From Emmonsiellopsis sp. PD_33 (taxonomy: Eukaryota; Ascomycota; Eurotiomycetes; Onygenales; Ajellomycetaceae), in contig JANTQF010000233.1 of NCBI GenBank assembly GCA_032988165.1, forward strand, positions 1 through 54,626: DNA of 54,626 bases. The letters are read 5' to 3'. This document shows, piece after piece, positions 45,492 to 54,626 of the stretch (position 1 is the first letter of the stretch; the number at the start of each line of letters is the position of its first letter). The notes beneath the pieces were generated by a model, which was not told the DNA's origin, ran no database searches, and saw only the letters and a program-made list of their open reading frames with translations. Made by a program: the position numbers and the translations under genes.

Positions 45492-45580
45492 GGGGCACAG
45501 TGCCGGTTATTGACAAATAGGACCTCAAAAGGCCAGGGGCACAGGTCCCGGTCCTTGGCAAAAACGACCTTAAAAGGCCA
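45492..45580 (+). repeat. Two diverged copies of a 44-bp unit
   Basis: Units start GGGGCACAGTGCCGG at 45492 and GGGGCACAGGTCCCGG at 45536, and each continues through a similar GACCTcAAAAGGCCA stretch. They begin about 30 bases after the preceding stop codon, so they may lie in its 3' UTR. Confidence 0.7.
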
Positions 45581-46020
45581 TGGAGGCAATTGGCCACTGC
45601 CTTCACCCCAGTACCAGCTTGCGCTTCGATGTAGCACTGGGGCCCAGTAACCCTTCTCGAACAGAATTCAACATTATTTCACCAACGCTGAATCAAACAC
45701 ACCCGAAATTGACAAACATTCACGAGAAGGGTGAAGCTAAGTCAAGCTGACATTCGTCGTCCGTAACCAAATCCTGGAGAAAACCATTGCCAATGCCAGG
45801 TTCTCGGTATCATCGATTACCTACTATCACGACGAACCACCAGTCGCTAAGAGTAACAAACTCTGGTGGCTAACGTATACGAAGAAGATCACTGCTTCTT
45901 CAATGATCCAGAACCTAATCCACTGGATCGCTTCAAAACACAACATTGGCCCCGACCCATGGCCATCCCCTCACATTCCCGCCAGGGTCAGACCTCTTTC
46001 GGCTCCACAATCCATAACGT

Positions 46021-46457
46021 GTAGGAGGCACGGTATTGGAGCTCGTTTTCGAAGATTACGACATCTTGCAGTCACAATAATACCCAAAAACTGCGACATA
46101 CACCACCCGCACCGCTTTTCTTTATTCCAAAAGAAATTTCAGCCAAGAACCAACCCTCAGTCAGATATGGCAGACAGTTACGCCCAATTTGACAGGCTCT
46201 TTTTCTTTGAGCCCCAGGAGACCGATTCCGTGTAGGAGGCACGGTATCGGAGCTCCTTTTTGAAGATTTGGATATCTTGCCGCCGCAAGAACCGCCAAAA
46301 ATTGCGACATACACCACACGCACCGCTTTTCTTTATTCCGCAAAGAAACCTCAGTCGAGTACCAACCCTTAGTCAGATATGGCAGACAGTTTACTCCCAA
46401 TTTGACAGGCTCCTTTCCCTCGAGCCACAGGAGACGAATTCCGTGTAGGAGGCACGG
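46021..46457 (+). repeat. 211-bp tandem repeat, two copies plus a partial third
   Basis: Each unit starts GTAGGAGGCACGG, at 46021, 46232 and 46444. The first two are full length, and similar throughout with scattered substitutions and small indels; the third keeps only the first dozen bases. Both full copies hold a short open segment QFDRL..EPQET on the plus strand and LLHGI..EPVKLG on the minus strand. Confidence 0.85.
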
Positions 46458-46617
46458 AAATCCGTCTTTAACGGCTATGGCGTTCGCTCGTAACGACAAC
46501 CGCCAAGCCAAATAGCCACCTCATGTAGCAACACAACTCGGAGGGGAAAAGACATATGATTGCTCCTAATTTCACGAGCTCTTTCCCTTTCAGAGTCGAA
46601 CCTCAGTGGAGCGGACA

Positions 46618-46845
46618 CGGTCAACATGCATTAACAGCAGCTCCAATCCACGGGGAACACGGTCAACATGAAATAACAGCATTTCCAATCCACGACAAGC
46701 AGGTCGAACGTTAGTGGAGGAGAGACGGTCAACATGCATCAACAGCATTTCCAATCCACGACAAGCAGGTCGAACGTTAGTGGAGGAGAGACGGTCAACA
46801 TGCATCAACAGCATTTCCAATCCACGACAAGCAGAGTCGACTAAG
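46618..46845 (+). repeat. 66-bp tandem repeat
   Basis: Units start CGGTCAACATG at 46618, 46660, 46726 and 46792. The last two full spacings are exactly 66 bases and the units are nearly identical, including TTTCCAATCCACGACAAGC. The first unit is shortened to 42 bases. On the minus strand an open frame at 46590-46820 reads through the units as a 22-residue repeat (LMHVDRLSSTNVRPACRGLE); the plus strand is also open. Confidence 0.88.
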
Positions 46846-47706
46846 CATTATGCCGGAAACATCAACTTCTTAGACCCGGTCAGTAATCGTCGACACCAGA
46901 GCAGTACAGGACAAGCACGCCAGTGATTCAGCTCTAGAGGCCGGAAATGTAACCGACAACCAGAGAGCGATCCGTTTCACACTGGAGAGGCTGAAAGACG
47001 CAATAGGAGAAGGGAGTTAGAAACTGCACCGGGCCCAATATTGAACATTGTCACAGAAAATCTATGTTCACGGGGCAGTCTCAATGTCTCCAATGGACAC
47101 GGCGATAGAGCAAGCGATACCGTGGTTAGTTTGTGAACATGACTATCACCCTATTCCTTGTTCCATGGCTAATAAAACACAAGCTTCTCAGCTTCACACC
47201 GCTAGCGGATTGGTCATTATATCTTTCGTGTTGCCCTTGAAAACTTGCCAGCGAAAACCCCCAAATACGCGCCCCGTTCACCGAAGAATCGAGCAGCCGA
47301 ATCCAAGCCCACAAACCACCTACCTACACACATTAGCGTAGCGTGAGCGTTAGGATTCCAAACCGGCTTCGAAAGACGTGGATTCTTTTCTCAATTGGTA
47401 TGCACACTCAACCCGTCGAAGATGATTTCATAGCTGCTGATGATGCTGTGGACAGATCCCGATGACAAACAAACGCGAAGATGATTAGGTCATCCTTACG
47501 TAAGCACGACGCAATCAAGACATCCGCGTCAGCCGCGCTCCGTCAGAGCAACAACAACACAACCTTACGACCTGGGCGAGATGGTCTGGATTGCAGTTTG
47601 AATATCTAGTTACATGCGCAGTCAGTGTGCGGTTGTCCCGATTTTTGACCCAGAATGCAAGTCTTGTTGAGAATGCTATGCCTCAATCTACGCGTACTTC
47701 CTCGCA

Positions 47707-49668
47707 ATGTACCCTCCTACGGATGACCACCCCAAGCGACTCGAGCGACTCGACGCTTCAGATGCCAGCCAGCTACAGAGGTCATGGTTGCACTCGTCGG
47801 TACGCATCGCATTTAATGGATACGAGGAGTAGTTCAGTGCTAACCAATGGCCGGTGTCTTAGAATCGCAAACTGCGCCATCTCCAGGGCATATCTGTCCG
47901 GAACCTGGTCATCAACCAACCGAGCAGCACCCGCGTTCGCGGCAAGACGATAGACGACGACAATGCACCCAATGCCCTGGAATCGCCCGCGAAGCTCCTA
48001 GCAAAGCAAGAATCCCGCGCCATCCACCATTCTAGGTCATTTACAGATCTCAACCGCGACCAATCGCCCGCCACCTTGAAGTTTACGGGCAGCGAAAATG
48101 ATAAGGAGCAGGGAAAGAAAGACGCGCAGGTGAATCGGCGGCGGAGTACATTACCCTGGGCCGGCGCGAGCCCGTTTATCCGCCAGCATCGGCTGGAAAG
48201 CATCGCTGGCGATCGAATGGCTGATACCTGGTTTTCCCTGCATTGTGATGGGATCGAGCATCCTGTTTATATTAGCGAGGTGGTGGAGAAGGCGATGAAT
48301 CCGAGTTTCAAGTATTTTGACTTGAATGCGAATGGACCGCTGGTCTCGCGGATGGACCAGGTGACATACAAATTTTGGGTGCGGACGGGTAATATGGCGG
48401 AGTATATCCTGCTGCTGAACCTGGATGTAAATCTGAGGTCTCTGCAGTATATTGGGCAGACGTTGGAGAGCTTTCGCCATCCGCTCCCAGCGAATTGTGT
48501 AGTTTTTCATTTTCCCGATGGGGTCTATACCAATTTGACGGATATCCCGCCAGTGGAGAGCTACCCGGCGGTTTCGTTTAGCGATGACAGCATTCAATGT
48601 ACGTCGTCGTATGATGCATTGATGCGGCTTGCGAATCTTGACGACTGTATCCAGGATGCCCTGGCGACGAGGGAGAAATTGGAGACACAGATTAACTCTA
48701 TATTGGAGAAGAATAAGGCAGCCCTCCAAACATTGAATCAGAAGTCGCAGGCAGACGACAAACTGTCTGCGGTGAGACGAGCAACGATTTTAGCAAAGAA
48801 GCAGCTACGCCAGACCTGTAGCCGCAAGGACGAAATCCTGGCCAGCCTGGCAGCACGAAAGGACGCCATGGCCAAGGGCCGTCTTTCCCAACAAAAGGTG
48901 CAGGGATATCTCTCTGAAGCGCAATCGATGATGGCATCGAGTGAAAGCCTCCTGAAGACGACGACAGAGGACACGGTGGGCCAAATACGACGGGTATGCG
49001 AAGATCTCCTTTCAATCTACCCGATTGAACCGATCCCAGAAAAGCCCCTCGCATTTACAATCCGGGGCATGGCACTCCCCAACTCGACGTTCGAAGATAT
49101 GGACAAAGAATGCGTCGCTGCTGCACTGGGGTATACTGCTCATCTCGTCTACCTACTCTCCTTTTACCTCTCTGTTCCCCTGCCCTACCCGGTCCAACCA
49201 TATCTCTCGCACACCTTCATCCAGGACCCCATCTCCGTCGGCCTCGCGCAGCGCACGTTCCCGTTATATCCCGTAAACACGCATTACAGATTTGAATACG
49301 GCGTGTTCCTGCTGAACAAGAACATTGAGTACCTGATGAACCGCACGGGACTGCGGGTGATTGATATCCGACATACGCTGCCGAATCTCAAGTATCTACT
49401 CTATGTGCTGACGGCGGGGACGGGGGAGTTGCCGGCGCGGCAGGCTGGTGGAGTGCGGGGCCTACTGCTGGGGCGGATGACGCCTAGTCTGTCGAGGAGG
49501 GGGAGTGAGGATAGTGTGATGTCGGGGGATATCATGGGCACGAGGAGAGTGCGGGAGAATGTGTCCAAGGCGAACTTGAACGCGAATGGGGGTGGGAATG
49601 TGTTTGGGGAGAGGCAGTTGGCGGTTGGGATGGGGAGGGGAGGGAAAACGACAGCGGTGAATCGGTGA
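47707..49668 (+). CDS. VPS38: UVRAG/Vps38-family protein
   Basis: Two exons (47707-47799, 47863-49668) encode 632 residues. The first exon gives MYPPTDDHPKRLERLDASD and joins NRKLRHLQGISVRNLV, matching the N terminus of filamentous-fungal UV-radiation-resistance-associated proteins. A C2-like region follows (PVYISEVVEKAMNPSFKYF, TYKFWVRTGNMAEYILLL), then a coiled coil at about residues 310-430, and then the C-terminal BARA2-like helical region (ECVAAALGYTAHLVYLL; YEYGVFLLNKNIEYLMN-like). Vps38/UVRAG is a subunit of PI3-kinase complex II with Vps34, Vps15 and Atg6/Vps30, acting at endosomes and in sorting. The C-terminal 80 residues are Gly/Arg-rich and disordered. Identification is by overall pattern, so Atg14 or another Vps30 partner is the main alternative. 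Confidence 0.85.
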
Positions 49669-50635
49669 CAGGGATATGATATCTATTATCTACAGTTTAT
49701 GAAGTGCTGAATTGGCACTGAACTGGTAGCCAAACAGGTGCCGTTGCTTATTGGTGGTTTGTCGTGACACGGGGCGATTGTTCTCGAATTACCCGACGAA
49801 ACGAAAGAACATGAAAGGACAGGGCAGGACAGGGTGGATTTTGTTGTGTTTTTGTTGTGATTTTGTTGATGTGATACCCATAGGAACCTCTTCGTATCTT
49901 TTCTGTCCGTCTGGCTGGTTTTTGCTATTTCGTTCGGCCGCTGGTTTGATCTATCTGTTCAAGAAACATGGAATTGGATGTCGACCATCGCCACGCCCAG
50001 CCCGCCATTCCGCGCCCAAGCAGGGGTTTCCGGCTGGAGCTGACGCTAGGATGGACGGAAGCCAATGTAACTATTATGTATGATGCAGTCTTTGTGTGCT
50101 TGGATGGGGGGGGGGGGTTAGTTGATACGACGTTGTACTGGGCAGTGGTTATTATTAAGACGCCGAGGGAGAAATAGCAGAAATAACAATAATACCAGCA
50201 GTAATAGTAGTTATTTATTTAGTGACGATGGCCGCAGCCCGCCCTGTTCTCAGCTTCTGTCCGCAGTCTGCGGCGGGCGAGATGGCTGGATATTTATTTA
50301 TTTATTTATTTAGTTCCAAGGTTGACTGATTAATTGCTTCGCGGGCATCAACCGGACATTCCACCCCAACCCAACCTCGCCTCCACGCCTCGACCCCCGC
50401 CATCTCGACTCCGCGACGACCCGGTGTCTCTGCTCTCCGCGCTGAGCGAGTCTGTTTCTCACAATCCGCATCGCCATCGCCAGTGCATCGTCCAGCACCG
50501 CCCTCCGCCGTGTCGTTGGCTGCCGGCGGTTTGCATCGGCATCTCGACTCTTGTCAGACCCCAGCCGCCGCCATCGCCAGACACCCTCGCACCCCCAGAC
50601 CCAATCTCTCGCCCTCCTCTCTCCCGCCTCCGGCT
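49669..50635. other. Intergenic and long 5' leader of the large regulator
   Basis: No separate gene is seen. Near 50165-50215 and 50290-50310 are short AAT/TTTA-type runs. From about 50340 the DNA becomes C-rich and open in frame with the downstream gene, without an ATG until 50636. Confidence 0.5.
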
Positions 50636-53600
50636 ATGGCAGCGCGGTCTGCGCCGTCCTCGTCGTCCGTCTCGTCCTCGCAGCCCCGCGATCCCAACCC
50701 CAGATTCGCCTCCCCGCCGCGATCGCCGTCGCCGGCGCATCCCAACAACAGCCACCAGCACCACCAGCAGCAGCACCGCCGCGGCTACCAGGCCTGCGAT
50801 CCGTGTCGCAAACGCAAGGTCCGGTGCGACCTGGGCAGTACGTGGTTGTTTTTCTTTTCTTTTCTTTGCTTTGCTTTTGCGTCCGTGTGGACGGAGTACA
50901 TGTACATCGCTAACCCCCCCCCCACAGGCGTCGACAACCCGCGCCCGCCCCCCTGCGTACGATGTCGCCGCGAGAGCAAACGGTGCGAGTTCTCTGCCAC
51001 CCGCCGCAAGCGCAAGGCCTCCGAGGCGGACGATGCCAGAGACAACGCCCCCGACTCGACCCTGCGCAGGGACAAGCGCATGATGTCTGCCGATGCAGCC
51101 CGGCTTGACTCGACAGATACCACGGCTACGGCCGCTGACTTGACCCCCTTCTCCGTGGACCCCGACATCGCCGCGTCCGCGCAGCGTCAATGGCCTGAAC
51201 CACCCGCTCCCGTGCAGCCGAGCCGAGTCCCCGTACAACCTACGAATGCAAACGCGAATGCCCAGTCGTCGTTCCCCCCGCCCCCTCCCGTCTCTACGAC
51301 CCCAGGTGGTGGCCAGTATCACAGCCAACGTGCCCCAAGGGGGCCGGGTTACGTGGAAAATGGGCGTGGGGTTGCGCACCACCACCTCAATGGCAACACC
51401 ACCCTCCTGCAGAGCGGGCAGCATATGATGAACAAGACCGCCGCAGAGCTCCTGTCGCCGGCTATAAGTAATACCCACGACGCGCTGCACTTGCTCTCCG
51501 AGGCTGCCGGCAGGACCGAAGATTTGAACCGCCAACAGATGGAGTATCGCTACGCTGCGCGCCAATCTTCTACCTCTACCTTTACCTCGAACGGATCCCC
51601 GATGGCCCAGGTGAGCACGCCTGGCAAGTCGGCGAGGTCTGCGTCAAATGCCCAGGCGAATAATCGGTTTCATCAGCCGGCTGGGTCGGGCACTGCGGAC
51701 CATCAGACCGATGGTGGGGGGCCGTTGCTGAGCAGTGCCAAGGGGCAGGAGGATGTTGAGTATGCGAATGCTGTGCGTGCTTGGTCGCGGTTACGCTTTA
51801 TACGGGCCGGTTGGTTTAGTGTTGATGAGGCGATGGCTTATATTTCATAGTAAGTAGCATCAATCCATGTTTGCCCCTCTGATGCCCGTTTATTAATTCA
51901 TGTTTAGCTACTACGAACATCTCGCGCCGTTGAGCCCCATAGTCCCGCCAAATTTCAGCTCCCCTTCAACTCATGTCACTCTGCTTACGGAAGAACCGGT
52001 CTTGACCGTTACCATGCTCACCATTGCCTCACGCCACATGCCTTTGACCGGGAACGGCGCGAATTCAAGAGCCTACTCCATTCATGAAAAGCTCTGGTCG
52101 TATCTCCGTGGCATGATCGAACGCCTGTTCTGGGGACAGGAGAAGTTCGATGGCGGCACGCTGCCGTCGCAAATGTCCAAGTTCTCTTTTGCCCCTGGGC
52201 ATGTCGGTGCAAGTGGGCAGCTGAGATCGCTGGGGACGATTGAGGCGCTTCTTTTGTTAACGGATTGGCATCCGCGCGCTCTGCATTTCCCGCCGGGAGA
52301 TGATGAAAATACGCTGCTCGATGTAGATCCTCAGCTCCTGACGCAGATCAAAGATAGCAAGGGCGTCGACCACGACCACGATCTTCTCTCAGGAAAGGGC
52401 CAAGGTAGTAGCTCTGAGGGCCGCGTCGCGTTTTACAAATGGCTCGAGCCTGTCTGGCGGTCTGATCGCATGTCGTGGATGTTGCTTAGTACCGCTCAAG
52501 CTCTCGCCTTCGAACTCGGTGTGTTCGATCCGAAAAACGATCTCAAACCATCAGTCGAATCCTCAGCCGAACGCACGCGGAAACGACGCGTGAGGCGGCT
52601 GATCCTCGTCTACGTGTCGCAAAGCAGCGGTCGCTTGGGGATCCCGTCCATGTTGCCGCTGCCACAGTGGAGTATACACATGGATCCCATATCCGCTGAG
52701 GAGTCGCGGATGCTGGACCCTACGGAGGACCGGTCGATTGATCTGATGCAGGATTGTTGGATGGATATTTCCAAGATCATGCATACGAGCAACGAGGATC
52801 TGTTCCAGTCCAAGGAGCAGACGTCGAATTTGATTAAGAGTGGAAGGTATCGGGATCAGATCGATCGGTTTACCCCGTTGTTGAGGGAGTTTAAGTTGAA
52901 ATTTGATCGTGTGTCGAGTTAGTATATTGACCCCCTCGTTCTCTTTTCACTACAAGGACTAAGTATGATGTTGTAGTGCCGGCGCATATGCGACACATAC
53001 TCACCATTGAATATGAGTATACCCGTAAGTACTTACTCATCAACGCTTGGGGGATACGCATGCTAATCCTACAAAGGCTTATATGTCAACTGCCTCGCCT
53101 TACAGGCCGTCGTCGACAGGTGGACCACCATGACCAACGACGCGCAAAACACCTCTGGCCGACCCAGCTCCGGAACAGGGCCCGGCGGCACCGCCCCCCT
53201 CCGCATCCTCATGGAGCAGTATCAGGTCAACGAACCCTACATCCAAGAAGTCGTCGACGCCTCACGGAAGATTCTAAAAACCGTCCTCGACGGCCTCGTC
53301 CCCGGGGATTCCCTAAAACACGCCCCCGTCCGCACCTTTTTCCGAATCCTCTCGGGGATGATATTTATCCTCAAGGTAACCGCCCAATCTCCACATTCCA
53401 AGACTTAACCCTGACACATACACTTCCCAGACCTTCACCCTCGGCGCAAAAGAAGACGACGTCCGCGTCTCTCTCGAACTCCAAGACCGCACCGTCGAAT
53501 GCCTACGTACCTGCGTCGTGGACGACGTCCATCTCTCCGTCACCATCGCCGACCTCCTACACCTCTTAACCTCAAACATCCGCACGCGATTCCTCCGCTT

Positions 53601-54372
53601 CGCCCCCTTCGAGCGCGCAGGGGAGTGCAGCAGCCGCGAACGCACGCCCCAACCCCAACAATCCTCCTCACCAGCGAGGCAATCGCCTCACCTGACAGAC
53701 AGCATGCAACAGCATGACGACATGCGCTGGGGCCACGGCCACGCATTGTCATCGAACAGCGCAAACTTCCAATTCGACAACAGCAGCCACCACAGCCACA
53801 GCCACAGCCACGCGGCCTCCGCAACACCAACAACAACCAACGACCCACTAGCAAACATCCCCGCGCAACCGCTCAACTCTTCAAACATCAACGTCTCCTT
53901 CATGCCCCCGCCCGCGTCGGTCTATTACAACTACTACGACCCCGCCACCTCCTCGCTGAAGATGGACCTGGACGACACCATCTCCCCCGACGTCATTAAT
54001 AATAACAACAATAATAGTAATAACCATAACCACAATAACGCCAACGGCTCTTCCTCCTCCCATGCAGCTGGGGCTGGTACAGCAGGGGGAGGGGGAGGAG
54101 GTGGTGGTGGTGTTGGAGGGACCGGTGCGGGGGGGATGCCAGATTGGTTCGCGCTGCCGCTTGATCAGTTCTTTAACAGCTCGACGATGGGTGTTGATCA
54201 GGGACTTGGCGGGACGGGCCCGATGGTGGGGGAGTTTGATATGTTGGAGGTGTTGTTGAAGGAGCAGGATGATGGGGGTGGTTCCGGGGGTGGGGGGTTT
54301 TTGGGATTCGGTATGTTTAAGGGGGAGAGGGGGGGGGTTTTTGGATTAGTGATGACAGGCCCAAGTAACTAA
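50636..54372 (+). CDS. Large Zn2Cys6 transcription factor, Aro80-like
   Basis: Six exons (50636-50837, 50928-51849, 51908-52917, 52977-53024, 53077-53375, 53431-54372) encode 1140 residues. The zinc cluster YQACDPCRKRKVRCDLG joins, after a 90-base intron, NPRPPPCVRCRRESKRC. The middle holds the fungal-specific regulatory domain, starting around SYYYEHLAPLSPIV and including FLRFAP near the end. This arrangement, with a long spacer between the third and fourth cysteines, recalls Aro80, the activator of aromatic amino-acid catabolism in yeast. The C-terminal 200 residues are low-complexity, with runs of His, Asn and Gly. The assignment to Aro80 is tentative; the general class is secure. The next exon start at 53431 and every junction keep frame. 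Confidence 0.88.
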
Positions 54373-54626
54373 ATGTTTGGATTGGATGAATGTCTTTTCT
54401 TTCTTTTTGTGCTAGCCACCTATGGATTGGATGTACCTATCCATGTATGTATGGGACCGGGGATTTGGATTCTTGTAACTTAACTGACTGACTGCTCGGG
54501 ATGTTTTTAAAGCTAAATTTAAACTAGAACAAGCATTAATTAAATAATCAGAAAAGAATAAATTATAGTCGAAAGAAGGATTAAAATATAAACCAGATAA
54601 TTCTAATAAATAACTAATACCAGAAA

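Larger units (their letters stand above)
45463..47706. other. Repeat-rich non-coding region
   Basis: No conserved gene was recognised in 2.2 kb between the four-helix protein and the Vps38 gene. It holds at least three tandem-repeat families, listed separately, and many short open frames on both strands that owe their length to the repeats. Confidence 0.5.

Noticed and set aside
45463..47706. CRISPR-like array from the regular repeats
   Set aside because: Units are contiguous tandem repeats without unique spacers, and the genome is eukaryotic.
50459..51565. Long minus-strand open frame of 368 codons
   Set aside because: It is antisense to the first exons of the Zn2Cys6 gene in GC-rich DNA, and the plus strand has the zinc cluster and clean splice sites.

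Overview
This window is filamentous-fungal nuclear DNA (Ascomycota, Pezizomycotina). The signs are short GT-AG introns of about 50-170 bases, several Zn2Cys6 regulators, and fungus-specific families (RTA1, Mhr1/mL67, Rad4/Dpb11, Fzo1). A Eurotiomycete, perhaps Onygenales, fits the protein style, but that placement is inference. Most gene models below were built by joining exons by hand so that reading frame and conserved motifs continue across each junction.

Layout. 1-2.2 kb: no confident gene. 2.2-6.4 kb: an MFS sugar permease and an unplaced protein kinase. 6.5-21.9 kb: a dense housekeeping block with a PPIL2/Cyp8 U-box cyclophilin, EDC3 (mRNA decapping), PIF1 helicase, RAD4/DPB11 (TopBP1) and FZO1 (mitofusin). 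PIF1 and RAD4 diverge from a shared promoter carrying two CACGTG boxes. 22.1-31 kb: a decayed accessory stretch. It has a 5'-truncated, stop-riddled Ty3/gypsy pol remnant just upstream of FZO1, a metallo-beta-lactamase-fold hydrolase, a small membrane protein, a Zn2Cys6 regulator whose C terminus is displaced by an apparent one-base frameshift, a tRNA-like relic, and an MFS transporter that has lost its middle.

31.3-42 kb: ordinary genes again, namely VPS2 (ESCRT-III), a PTC1-like PP2C phosphatase, MHR1 (mitoribosome mL67), a Upc2-like Zn2Cys6 regulator and an RTA1-family membrane protein. 42-47.7 kb: a poorly conserved region with a dispersed 60-bp direct repeat, an orphan 185-residue protein ending in a 39-bp tandem duplication, a four-helix membrane protein, and three families of tandem repeats (about 44, 211 and 66 bp). 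47.7-54.4 kb: a UVRAG/Vps38-type protein and a very large Zn2Cys6 regulator resembling Aro80.

No bacterial-type operon, CRISPR array or obvious biosynthetic cluster is present. The most unusual material is the decaying regulator/transporter pair at 27-31 kb and the repeat-rich 45.5-46.9 kb segment, where the 66-bp unit is a multiple of three and stays open on both strands.
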